From Lithospermum erythrorhizon (lineage: Eukaryota; Streptophyta; Magnoliopsida; Boraginales; Boraginaceae): a stretch of DNA of 64,000 nucleotides. The DNA lies in assembly GCA_019722365.1 (NCBI GenBank), contig JADFUC010002150.1, forward strand, positions 310,001 to 374,000, given 5' to 3'. Positions 49,990 through 60,250 of the stretch are shown here, piece by piece. Under the pieces are notes generated by a model. That model ran no database searches, had not been told where the DNA came from, and worked only from the letters and a program-made list of their open reading frames with translations. A program made the position numbers and the translations under genes. How positions within the stretch are numbered: the stretch's first letter is position 1; each line of letters opens with the position of its first letter.

Positions 49990-51572
49990 TCATATCTCCT
50001 CTTCTTCAAAAGGATCTCTCTCTGGGTAGTCACCAACCTGAAATTTCGAGAAGCAAGAGAAGTTACAAAATAGGACTATACTAGCTCTTTTGACAAAAAT
50101 CATGCTAGCTCTAATTCCCAGCAACACTCTCATGATTATCGATGCTTCATCACTTTCTGTTAGGAACTTCAGTGAAAATAAAATATTTGTTTCAACAGCA
50201 AATGTATATGCAATCTATATACAAGTTTGTCACACGAACCTTAACTTTATCAGGTCTGACCATGGCACCATGAAGTGGAGGACACTCAAAGTAACGCTTT
50301 CCTTTCACACTACAAGCATATATCACGAAAATATCCATCACGATGCAATGTGAAACGATCCGTGTGTTACACGCAACATTCATCATAAGAAATCACTTAC
50401 GTGCCATCATGTTTCCCCAAAGGTTCATCATACTGAACTCCAACCCAGAATCCGGGAGAAAGTGTTTCAGCCTGACCAACAAATTTAATGATGCCTCTCT
50501 TCTCACCAGGTTCAACTTGACATCTATCCCCTACCTAATTATTCTCCAGAATAGAATAAAATGAAGGGAATTATATTATTATCATAGGGAATGAATAGGC
50601 AAAAGTTCAAAGAGTTTGGGTCAACCAACCTTGACATTTGCACACAGATCTTTCATGCAGTCCTCTGAAATCTGCTTCTAATGATAGGAGATCAGAACAG
50701 TTCAACAGGAATCACTTGTTAAAAGAGTAAAAAGTACTAAATAAAATATAAATGAGCTGACCAGTAAGCAAGACTCAAAGACAATTGTTACTTATCTAAG
50801 TTAACATCATAAACCATGTCAAATGTTATGCAGATAAATACTTACTTTAGAGTCTAAAGAAGATGGATTTTGACTAGCCCACTTTTCCTTAAACTTTCTC
50901 TGAAAGCACTATCCAAATAGGAAAGAATAGTGCACAGTCTGAAGCCTTACAATTGCACATTACAGTATTTTACTATGCGTGATTGATGCAAATGAGAAGC
51001 ACATGTTAAAGGAAGATGATAAGCAAAAGTTGGCAGTATCTTTACCATCACGTTTAGCAAAGGCTTCATCAGAAATAGTGTATTTGTCCACCAATGAGGT
51101 GTCCTCCAGCCAACCGCCTGATGTTACGGAGGATGGATCAAGGTCGATAACATGCAGTCGATAACTACACCAAAAAGTAAAATGTGGTGAGGTTTGATAA
51201 GTACTATAGGATTCTTTATTGTATCCATGAAGTGAACTTGCCCGTCATGTGGGGAATAAAAACCAAAGGGCCTTAAATCTTGACTAAGATCTGCAAGTTT
51301 AGCATCGGTGTCATCATATAGCTCCAGCCTCATAGAGTCGACACAAGTACCACATTTCTTCCACAACTTATCTTTTACAGCCTCTACAGTCATCTAGCAA
51401 TAGAGGGACATTATATTATGCATATGTAATTAGTCACACTAACATAAAGAAATCAGATTTGTTGTGATACCTGGAGAGACACACGAACATCAGCCGAAAA
51501 TGACTTCATGTTAGAATGGGTGACTCGTACAAGAACCGACTCATCTCCTTCAATCTGGAAGCTTGAAGACAT
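49990..51572 (-). CDS. TFCB: Tubulin-folding cofactor B (8 exons, about 244 aa)
   Basis: Cytosolic chaperone that binds alpha-tubulin during tubulin heterodimer assembly. Exons on the minus strand: 51,572-51,471, 51,393-51,242, 51,164-51,046, about 50,908-50,846, 50,677-50,630, 50,534-50,401, 50,309-50,240 and 50,037-49,990. The N-terminal ubiquitin-like domain spans exons 1-3 (MTVEAVKDKLWKKCGT, LRPFGFYSPHDG, RLHVIDLDPSSVTSGG). The CAP-Gly domain is in exons 5-8 (VGDRCQVEPGEKRG, FWVGVQYDEPLGKHDG, GKRYFECPPLHGAMVRPDKV), and the acidic C-terminus ends EEEEI, like the EEY-type tail of the family. Intron 2 (51,241-51,165, 77 bp) starts with GC, not GT. Exon 4 appears one base off: its acceptor region reads GGATAGTGCTTTCAGAG where the inverted partial copy has GGGCAGGTACTTTCAG. 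Length agrees with the plant family (about 243 aa). Confidence 0.9.
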
Positions 51573-52436
51573 TAAACTTGTTCCTGCCATTAAACTCAAT
51601 TATGCAATCAATATAACCAAAATTATATTCAATTCGACTAAAATTGAATCCATAAAGATGGTTCCTTTTTATCAATTCATCGACTAAAATTGGAAGAACG
51701 ACTAACCTGCTGATGATTTTAGGAATGGAGGATATTATTTTTATTATTATTTGAGGGCAAGTCATGTAAATGTATTAACTTTGAGGACTTACATATAAAA
51801 CTCAAAGGATCTCAGTTCTGGTTTTTCTTTGGAGTGAAATTACGACTTCGTCCCCCAGTTTTAAGTATAAGTATTAAGGAAGTTAAATTCAGAAGCAAAC
51901 TTCTCAATACTCAATAGTTGATAATTCCATTAATAAACTAAGGATATTGCACCGGACCAACAAAGACGTATCCGAAATGAATGAGAAAAACTGACACTTT
52001 AATCACACGAAATGGAAATTATACGCAAATCTCGTGTTAATGGGTTGAGCTTGTCCAGTTTTTGCAAGGAAGAAGAGTCAGAGACTATAAAACAGAAACT
52101 CGGCGCCAAATCGCAGTTTTACTTCTATACTCCAAACTCTCTTTTCAAAAAAACCAATTAATCAAGCCGGAGTGTTTTCGGCCGGAGTCCTGTCCTTGTT
52201 TTATGAGCTCGCATTTGCGTGAGCTCGCATTTGGACCACTAAGCTTAACTTGAAAGATTTGTGATCTGACCCATCACTGAAACCGGACCAGATCATCAAT
52301 AGTGTTAGAAGGTTACATTTTTATTATTATTGCAATCCAAATGGTAATGATTGTTGAGTATGGTATTTTTGCAGAATGAGGAGTTTATTTGGCACTGGGT
52401 CCCCTCTTGGTAATCCCCAAATTCAGCCTTTTCTAC
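51573..52436 (+). other. Upstream region of TFCB; possible start of a divergent plus-strand gene
   Basis: 51,573-51,700 should hold the TFCB 5' UTR and promoter. On the plus strand a frame at 52,062-52,253 (MQGRRVRDYKTETRRQ) and a following acceptor-like TTTTTGCAG at 52,366-52,374 suggest, weakly, a divergent transcript. None of it matches a family I know. Confidence 0.3.
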
Positions 52437-52687
52437 AGAGATTTAAGTGGATGCAGAAAGCTTTCATTTCCAGAAATGTGAGGGGCAATCTGCCTCAAGA
52501 CCCTCAACCAGATTTTATGTTCATTGTTCAATCAATCGATTTTTCACAACTTCTTTTATTCCATTCATTGTATACATCAAATTATACACCAAAAAATTCC
52601 ACTTGCATTATCAAATTCGTCAAGACCTATAGAATCGAAAGAATTAAAAAATTGTCGATCTTATCTGTGATATCTTGTACAAAGTAA
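52376..52687 (+). CDS. Hypothetical short frame, partly inside repeat S2
   Basis: A 103-codon frame starts just after an acceptor-like TTTGCAG, with MRSLFGTGSPLGNPQIQPFL and NVRGNLPQDPQPDF, followed by a hydrophobic run. The first half looks protein-like; the second half may be read-through into a 3' UTR. Unrecognised. The same DNA from 52,437 on recurs at 48,050, where the frame is broken. It may be the last exon of an undetected gene. Confidence 0.3.
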   Translation: MRSLFGTGSPLGNPQIQPFLQRFKWMQKAFISRNVRGNLPQDPQPDFMFIVQSIDFSQLLLFHSLYTSNYTPKNSTCIIKFVKTYRIERIKKLSILSVISCTK

Positions 52688-52827
52688 ACTAGTTAAGTGC
52701 ATGTGACTGCTACATGCTTAAAGAGTAGGTCAGTTGAGGAAGGTAATCCAAGAGTGATGAAGGATCACAATTCACAAGCCTTCACTTCTGATGTCTGCTT
52801 CTCCGTTTATTCCACGGAGTTAATTTT
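52437..52827 (+). repeat. Short direct repeat S2 (partner of 48,050-48,444)
   Basis: About 390 bp matching S1. Its right edge joins, near 52,830, a reversed fragment of the TFCB gene. Confidence 0.8.
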
Positions 52828-52831
52828 GTTA

Positions 52832-53335
52832 TTTGTGACAATGCTAAACTGGCAGATCTTAGTCAAGATTTAAGGCCCTTTGGCTTTTATTCTTCATGGA
52901 TACAATAAAGAATCCTATAGTACTTATCAAACCTCACCACATTTTACTTTTTGGTGTAGTTATCGACCTTGATCCATCTGTGAACATCAGGCAGGCCTGC
53001 TGAGGACACCCTCATTGGTGGACAAACATTTATTTCTGATGAAGCCTTTGCTAAACGTGATGGTAAAGATACTGCCAACTTTTGCTTATCATCTTCCTTT
53101 AACATGTGCTTCTCATTTGCATCAATCAGGCATAGTAAAATACTGTAATGTGCAATTGTAAGGCTTCAGACTGTGCACTATATTGTTTTCCTATTTGGGC
53201 AGGTACTTTCAGAAAGTTTAAGGAAAAGTTGGCTAGTCAAAATCCATCCTCTTTAGACTCTAAAGTAAGTATTTATCTGCATAACATTTGACATGGATTG
53301 ATGTAAAGTTGAACCTGGTGAGAAGAGACTAGAGA
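52832..53335 (+). pseudogene. Partial inverted copy of tubulin-folding cofactor B
   Basis: Plus-strand copy of TFCB exons 2-4 and their introns (GCTAAACTGGCAGATCTTAG to GACTCTAAAGTAAGTATT). It then jumps at about 53,300 to a piece of exon 6 (AAGTTGAACCTGGTGAGAAG), omitting exon 5 and neighbouring introns. It lacks the end of exon 2 and the GC splice donor (a deletion near 52,892). It retains a normal-looking exon 4 acceptor (GGGCAG|GTACTTTC). No promoter or start codon. It cannot give a functional protein. Confidence 0.85.
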
Positions 53336-53731
53336 GCATCAATCACTACCATCATTTGCTCAAACTCGATCATTAATTATCATTACACATAAAAATCCTA
53401 AATCCATCCGATCTAACATAAATCCTCTTTAAACCAACTAACAAATCAAACTCACATTAAAACAATCAAACAAACTCACAATAAGGAAACTAAATAAAAC
53501 AAAACGCATCAATAATACATAAACAAATCAAATAATTGCTAATTAGATTTAAAAAAATAAATCAAATTAAATTAAAAATCAAAATCAGTATAAATAAAAT
53601 AAATAGATTATTTTTATATAAATACCTGAATTGATTAAAATGGTGATTATTTAAGTATGGATCCAAGTAGAGGAAGCAAAAGCGGGGCGTATTCCGAAGA
53701 AATAACCTATATGGAAGAGAGAGAAACAACC

Positions 53732-53774
<43 letters not shown>

Positions 53775-54300
53775 GAGAATAATTATGCAATTCTATATCT
53801 AACATTATTCTTTGCATTTTATAATTGTTTCATTCTATTCAAATTAATTTGACGTTTAAATTTTCGAGTATTTTTGGAATACGTTTAGTTGTAGATAGAT
53901 TCAATAAATTTATAGTTATAATATTTTAGAATTGAAATTTTATTATTCAACATTCCATAAGAAATTCGATGTATGGTATTATTGATTTAAATTCTTGTGT
54001 TGTGTATACATGTTTCATAAACTAATTATACTTTTATTGTATACTATTTTGGGTTTTGAGTAATCTTTGGACTTTTAAGGATGGAAACCGCAACAAATCA
54101 TTTCTTATATCTCATATGATAAGAATTTTACTTTTCGCACCAAATAGAATATCTATTATACCAAAAAAATTATGTCTATTGACTATTTAACCCTTAATAT
54201 AAATACTTAATATCAATAATGAAGAAATTATTATTTCACACACATTGGAATTAGTAGCATCCACACTTATATTCTCTACACAAAACCCAACAGGGTTTTT
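53336..54300. other. Spacer between the TFCB fragment and copy B
   Basis: AT-rich, no gene. Contains the (AG)n tract described separately. Confidence 0.45.
53732..53771. repeat. (AG)n microsatellite, about 40 bp
   Basis: Pure GA dinucleotide run, preceded by shorter GAGAGAGA and AGAGAGAA tracts. Confidence 0.9.
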
Positions 54301-55588
54301 TTCAACTCCAACAAATTTTTTGAACCGATCGAAACGGTCCGATTTGTGCTCTGCTGGCCGGGAGCAGGTTTAACTAATTTAGTCTGTCCTTCGAATAACC
54401 AAACCTAACCGAAACGAATCCAATTTCTTTAAATTTTTCAGAGATTATCAATTTTCATTATTATCCTTTTCAGAGTATGTGTATTATATTTTAAGAAGAA
54501 AATTTTGTGATTTAATTTTGCTCAATATCGCAGATAAATTTAATGTTATATATAAATCTTTTCTAAAACTAATAATATGGATATAAGTTAGCTCTCACGT
54601 CTTATTTATATATTTTTATATGTCCCGACATTTATAAGGTCGGGCTTTTTAAATATGTATATATTTTCTCTATTATGCCTTTAATAAAATGAAAAGATAC
54701 GGCTAATAATTAGTCGATCATCATATTTGTATATAAAATAAAGGACAATTTTGACTAACATTTATTCAATGTATGCCATTGATAATTTAATCTTAAAAAG
54801 CGAGTTTATCAAATTATACGAATTAGATCTTGTCTTATGACTTAATTTTGAGTTCAAAGATAAGCTAAAAATTGTCTCAAAACTCGAACTTAACCGAAAC
54901 TCAACCGATGAGGTCTGCCTTCGAGAGAACCGGCGAAATATATTCTGGCTCTGGGCCAAAAGAAAACCCATCCGAACCGATCCGCCAAGACACTCCCTAA
55001 CACATGCCTTTTTACCAAGGCCAATCAACTAAAGTCTCAATATGATTCTAATTTAATAGCTTCGATTCGGTAGTTCAAATCAAATTTCTAATCTTAATTT
55101 CAATCACAATTATTCTCTAGGTAAAGACAACAATATACTCCATATTATATATAATTGTAAAATTAATCATGTGTATCCATAATATGTTTGAACACCATTA
55201 TATATTATGTTACAGAGTAAATTAGTAATAATAAAAACTAGTCAAACTGGAGACATATTGAATGGAACGCTGCAAGGGCCAAGAGAGTCCAGTGGAATCA
55301 AGAAGTATGACTCGCCCACCAATCAATTGTGCGGTATTCGATTCGATCCGACTACTAAATCCAAACATGCGCTCAACTTCCTTTGCATGAACATTATTTT
55401 GGTCTCCCCTATTTATAAAATAAGAGTTAAGGTAAAATTATATTCGTGAATAAAATAATTATTTCTTAACGCTAAAATAAATGGAATTTCAAAGCCTTCC
55501 GACCCGATCCAATTAGACTAACTAAAAGGCCTATATTCCAATTCAATCACATTCACAGGGAAAGTCTCGAGCTCAATTGTGTGCTACC

Positions 55589-55650
55589 CCACCGCACCCC
55601 ACCCCCACCCCCCACCTCCACCTCCACCCCCCACCTCCACCTCCACCTCC
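55589..55650 (+). repeat. C-rich CCACCT/CCCCCA tract upstream of the PORR start
   Basis: A run of CCACCTCCACCTCC and CCCCCCACC units lies directly before the ATG at 55,657. Copy A has a shorter version (44,461-44,492), so the tract length differs between the copies. Confidence 0.8.
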
Positions 55651-55656
55651 GCCGCA

Positions 55657-56835
55657 ATGTTTCTCCTGAGATTAATCTCCGCTACCAAATCCAAACCCAC
55701 CACCACCAATTCTCCATTTGTTATTCCAGCTTCCACCTCATTCTTGATCACAAAAACCCCAAAAAAATTCAAGAAAAAACGCAAGAAACCTGAATCCCAT
55801 CGAACCAAACTTGTCCAAACCCAACCAAACATCATCCCCCATTTCGAACAAATCCTCAACAAAGATTCTCATTTCCGTTTCCTTATCAAAACCAAACATT
55901 TCTTGTCCAAACAACCCCACCAAATCCTCCCACTCGATGATGCCGGTAAGCTCCATCAACAACTCGGCTTTCCACGTGGCAGAAAAGTTACTAAATTTAT
56001 TAATAATCATACTTTATTATTTGAGTCTTATCGTCATGATAATGATAAAATATGGATTGGGTTTACCCCTTTAATGGAAAAATTATTGGAAGAAGAAAAA
56101 AGGGTTTTTTATCAAATGGAGGCTGATAGGGTTAATGTTGTTAGGAAGTTGTTAATGATGAGTGTTAATAAAAGGGTCCCCTTAAGTAAGATTTATCATA
56201 ATAGGATCTTGTTTGGGATTGGGGAGGATTTTAGAGATAGGATTAGGGATTATCCGGAGTATTTTCGGGTCGTTGTCGAGGAGGATGGGAAGAGGGTGAT
56301 TGAGCTTGTGAAATGGGATCCGTTGTTGGCGGTGAGTGCTTTAGAGAGGGAGTTTTTGAATGATGAGGAAAAGGTTAAGCGAGCGTTTAAGTGGCCGTTG
56401 AAGCATGGGAAGGCGTTGGATTTGGATGTCGAGGAGGAGAGGAAGTTGACAATGTTGAATACGTTGCCTTTGGTGTCTCCTTATTCGGATGGGAGTGGGT
56501 TGGATTTGTGGACGTTGGAGGCCGAGAAGTATAGGGTTGGTTTGATTCATGAGTTCTTGAGCTTGACATTGGAGAAGAGAGCGTATATTCATAATATTGT
56601 CGAGTTTAAGGAGGAGTTTAGTCTTACTAGGCATACTTATCAGATGCTTCAGAAGCAACCTAGGACGTTTTATTTGGCGGGAACTGAAATGAACTGGTGT
56701 GTGTTTTTGAAGGATGCATATGGCGAGGATGGGAGTTTAATTCACAAGGATCCGCTGGTATTGTTTAATGAGAAGTTGTATAAGTATGCGGATATGAAGA
56801 AGTCCGAGCCTGGTGATGAATTTGAATTAGAATGA
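55657..56835 (+). CDS. PORR-domain organelle RNA-binding protein (intact, 392 aa)
   Basis: Plant organelle RNA recognition (PORR, formerly DUF860) proteins bind organelle RNAs; characterised members act in group II intron splicing in chloroplasts or mitochondria. This single-exon gene, typical of the family, codes for 392 aa. The N-terminus (MFLLRLISATKSKP, then a basic FKKKRKKPESHR run) looks like an organelle transit peptide. The PORR domain fills about residues 50-375, with FLSKQPHQILPLDDAGKL, WIGFTPLMEKLLEEE, RVPLSKIYHNRILFGIGEDF and DYPEYFRVV near the middle, then MNTLP-type LNTLPLVSPYSDGSGLDLW and LEKRAYIHNIVEFKEEFSL. I chose the ATG at 55,657; an earlier in-frame start at 55,579 would add only a Pro/Thr-rich stretch from the C-rich tract. 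It converges on the LRR gene; stop codons are about 510 bp apart. Mitochondrion versus chloroplast cannot be told. Confidence 0.9.
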   Translation: MFLLRLISATKSKPTTTNSPFVIPASTSFLITKTPKKFKKKRKKPESHRTKLVQTQPNIIPHFEQILNKDSHFRFLIKTKHFLSKQPHQILPLDDAGKLHQQLGFPRGRKVTKFINNHTLLFESYRHDNDKIWIGFTPLMEKLLEEEKRVFYQMEADRVNVVRKLLMMSVNKRVPLSKIYHNRILFGIGEDFRDRIRDYPEYFRVVVEEDGKRVIELVKWDPLLAVSALEREFLNDEEKVKRAFKWPLKHGKALDLDVEEERKLTMLNTLPLVSPYSDGSGLDLWTLEAEKYRVGLIHEFLSLTLEKRAYIHNIVEFKEEFSLTRHTYQMLQKQPRTFYLAGTEMNWCVFLKDAYGEDGSLIHKDPLVLFNEKLYKYADMKKSEPGDEFELE

Positions 56836-57344
56836 ATTGGTGAGCTCCCTTTCAGCATTTGCTTTGTTATATTTTGAGATTATTTGATACAGAAGTCAGA
56901 ACTGATATAAAAATTCTGCTATAACGAAACATACTTATAGTTTGACTTCCAACATGCAGAGTCTATGGAATAATCTTCAATGTTCATTTGTTTGCTATAT
57001 ATTTCCTGCATGCCTACCACTAGATTTTATCACGAGGATTAGTCCCTCGAGAGAGTTCTCTGTTTTTTTTCTAGTTACAGATTTTCCGTTACGTGATCTT
57101 TATATACAAATCAATTGTTAGCCATTTAGGTGTTACTCAACTGAAAACAGAGTTTAGAACCAGCTAAAAACTTGAAGATTATAATAGAGGAATTCAAAAT
57201 GAAATGTGAAAGCTAGATCAACCTAGGCTTATACATTAAACTGTCAATAACATTTCAATCAGTAAGTAAATGCCTCGCCTGGTTCAGGGCAGGATATCTA
57301 ACTATGATTGGGATTATTCAATTGGATGTAGATGGCTGTAAAGG

Positions 57345-59691
57345 TCACTTCTTTAGTGCAGAATGATGGGGTCTTTGCCTCTTCGAACTGTACTTACTTT
57401 TGTGGACTGAACGAATCTTGCTGCTATTGGCGATGGAAGATGATGAACTGACATGGTTCAGTCTTTTCACAGGGTTCTTGCGCTTGCTTCTGCCACCATC
57501 CCCCATCGTAGCCTTCAGGAGGTTTGCATGAACATCTCTGCATTTCAGAACTGATGGCTGTCGGCTAAGGTAGGTGCTTTGGCAGAAGACTGCATATAGT
57601 CTTTCAGAACTGATCATCGCTGATAGTGCTCTGGAATGGGATTGCTCTAGAAGATTTAGAGCTAACAAAGAGTGGTAGCTTCACTACTTGTGCTGACAGA
57701 GTGCTTTGTTGTTATGATCTTGTTGAAGCTCAGGTCCAAAATTGTCAGCTTCAGAAGCCTATGCAGTCCCTCAACTTCACTTATCTTGTTTCCAGCAAGA
57801 TACAGCTCCTTTATTAGTATGCAGTTTGATAAGCCTGATTAGAACATTGTCAAATAACAGATCAGGAGCAGCTAACTAGTACAGTTCCTAGCAATTTGTT
57901 GTCCATATTATGGAAATTTTGATTTACCTTGTCCAATCCGAGAAATACGGTTGTAACTGAGATTGAGTACTCAAGGTGAAAGCACTCTCTGAGCCTTCAA
58001 TTGTGATAATCTTGTTTCTTGATAAATCTAGTACGTGAAGACCCTTTGGAAGAGATCCAGAAGTAATATGAACTGCATTTGAAAGAAGTGAAGCATTATT
58101 ATCTGAATTTTGGAATATATATAGCGCTGGAATTAGACAAATGTACACTGTCTCTTGCTTAATGCATACCTATAAAATTGCCTGATAAGTTCACTGATCG
58201 GAGACTGGAGTAGCATGAAATAGAGGTGATTACTTTTGATCCAATGCCAGCCATATGAGCTATTGTAGTTGAAGAGTTCAAGGACCGTATGACACTGTTT
58301 GCACGAACAATCTCCTCCGGGATAATCATTTTTGGATGTGCAACATCTGGTGGTGGGATGGCTGTGCCATCTTTAATGTGGTAACTGCCATCGTTGTTCA
58401 GTTGAGGTTGTTGAACTGGAAGTTCCCTGACCCATTGATCGACTCTGGATGTGGTGGATGATTCTGCAGGAAAAGCAACCCACTGATTCTGAGGCAAAAA
58501 ACCGGCATTGCCTTGAAAGCCACCCCAGCTATGGTTATCATCATTGTTATTGTAACTGCCTTTCATCGACTTCTTTGTGAATGATCCTGATGACTTTCTT
58601 GATTCCACCCTTTTTTTGGCGTCAAGGGTTTCAGAAGAGTAGTCTCCCTGTTGGTTTGAGGTAAGTGTTGGTTGCATTGCCCCAGCACCATGAAGGTTCC
58701 TATGGCTCCAGTGGATTAACCTCCACCATAATTTTCGATTCCTGGAATGCAGAATCTGGCTCGAAGAATTTTTCTTTATCATCACCTTATCAGCCGAAAA
58801 ATGAGTCATCACGGATAGTGGACTTCCGTCGTTGTCTGAAAGGATTTCATCATTCATCTTTTGAGTAAGTTTCTGCATTTCTTCAATGGAGTTTGAACAA
58901 GGCAAGTTGCCAGAAACCTCAACCATGCCCATCGCCATTGGATCAGAAGACTGCTTCAGCTGTGGAACTGCAGAAAACTGATCAGCCTTGTCAAGGCCAG
59001 GGTCACTCATGTGTCCACTTCTGGTTTTGTTGATAACCTCATCCTCAGTTGCAGCATCTTTATATGTTCTCACTTCATACTGAGTATTCACATCAGAGCG
59101 AAACGTATCATAAACGTTTTCCTTGATCTCGATCAAGTTCTCAGAATATGCTTGAATATCAAAATCAGAGTTATCCCTTTTCGTCCACATGCTCTCATCG
59201 TCGTACTCATCTTCCCCTTGATTGGCCTGCACACCACCAACAGGGCTCTTAAGAGTCATCAACTTCACTTTTCTCCTTTGAATAGCATCAAAGGGTATTA
59301 TTGGAGTACTAAAAGAAGTTGGTTTCAAGTCATCATTGATGGGATGCTCAATCTGAACTTGCAAATTCTCCTGGCTTTTGGCACGACTAGTATTTTTTAA
59401 AGTTCTCTTAGATCTCTGCCCAAACAAATTAAAGAACTGTGTCAGCAAGTTATCAATATCAACATCACAACATGCCCCAATATCCTGAAGAGGCTTTCAC
59501 CTAATTTTAAATTGAGTCGGATAATATGCATGTTGTTTTCTGATTGACCATTAAGTATTACGGAGTATAAAGCAGCATAAATAGCAGTGGTAATACAGAA
59601 AATCAAAACAAAGACTACTGGAGCAGAATGACTTTACCTTCTCTCTCACAGTCACAGTGGAATACTTGCATGAGCAATTAGCATTCCCCAT
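57345..59691 (-). CDS. Leucine-rich repeat protein with N-myristoylation signal (4 exons; exons 3-4 frameshifted in this copy)
   Basis: Resembles the plant LRR proteins annotated as 'outer arm dynein light chain 1-like' (Arabidopsis At1g78230 type); plants have no such dynein, so the function is unknown. Exons on the minus strand: 59,691-59,638, 59,484-58,170, 58,072-57,928 and 57,834-57,345. Exon 1 codes MGNANCSCKYSTVTVREK: Gly2 with Cys6 and Cys8 is a classic myristoylation/palmitoylation start, suggesting membrane attachment. Residues 19-400 are largely disordered and polar. SDELS-type LRRs begin near residue 430 (LRSVNLSGNFI, LHVLDLSRNKIITIEG, RVLNLSYNRI, LYLAGNKISEVEG, LTILDLSFNKI). The tail is basic (GGRSKRKNPVKRLNH). 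Exon 3 is 2 nt shorter than in copy A (145 against 147), and exon 4 has several indels around 57,530-57,700. Using copy A's exons 3-4 the phases close at about 666 aa. Confidence 0.8.
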
Positions 59692-60250
59692 TTTGTATCA
59701 CAGAGTTTTCTTCGGAAAGTAATAAGTTCAAATATTTCCAAGATCTTATATATTTTTGAAAATATTCCTTCCTCTCCTATGGGCAACAATATTTCTTCTG
59801 TTTCTCACATCTCTAAGAAAACTCAAGCTTCAAGCAGATTCCAACAAGATTGTATCTTCATTTCTATCAACTACCACATTATCATCATCGTCGTTGTCAT
59901 CATCATGCATATGCAATTATTAGCCATAATCAATTGGCAACCGCCAAAGCAATGAAAGAGCTTGCTTTGCTGAAGAAGAAGAAGAAGAAGAAGAAGATGA
60001 ACAAAGATTGAAACGAAGGGAACTCTCAAGGTCTTCTTGCTGATAATTTAAACTAGCCCATCTCAAAGAACAAAGATTTTTCACTGCAGTCTTGGCCAGA
60101 ATGATAATTTATACAGCTTCTCTATAGAGATAGAAGCTTCAACAGAACCTTTCCTGTACATTATTTGCACACACGTGAGATAACCAAATCAAGAAAATCC
60201 CACAACAATAAAAAGCTTACTTTATATACCAAATTCACCCCAGGGAGCTA
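59692..60250 (-). promoter_or_regulatory. Promoter and 5' UTR region of the LRR gene
   Basis: On the minus strand a CTTCTT repeat (59,971-59,999) and pyrimidine-rich tracts precede the ATG, as in many plant leaders. A possible TATA box (TATATAAAG on the minus strand, about 60,219-60,227) lies about 530 bases upstream, which would imply a long leader or leader intron. Assignment is tentative. Confidence 0.35.
59971..59999. repeat. (GAA)n microsatellite
   Basis: About nine GAA units (CTT on the transcribed minus strand) in the presumed LRR gene leader. Confidence 0.9.

Larger units (their letters stand above)
54300..59240. repeat. Copy B of the duplicated PORR-LRR segment
   Basis: Direct-orientation partner of 42.6-48.05 kb. 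It holds the intact PORR gene and the longer LRR gene, whose first exons continue beyond the duplicated part to 59,691. Compared with copy A it lacks about 590 bp just upstream of the PORR start, at about 55,578. Confidence 0.85.
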
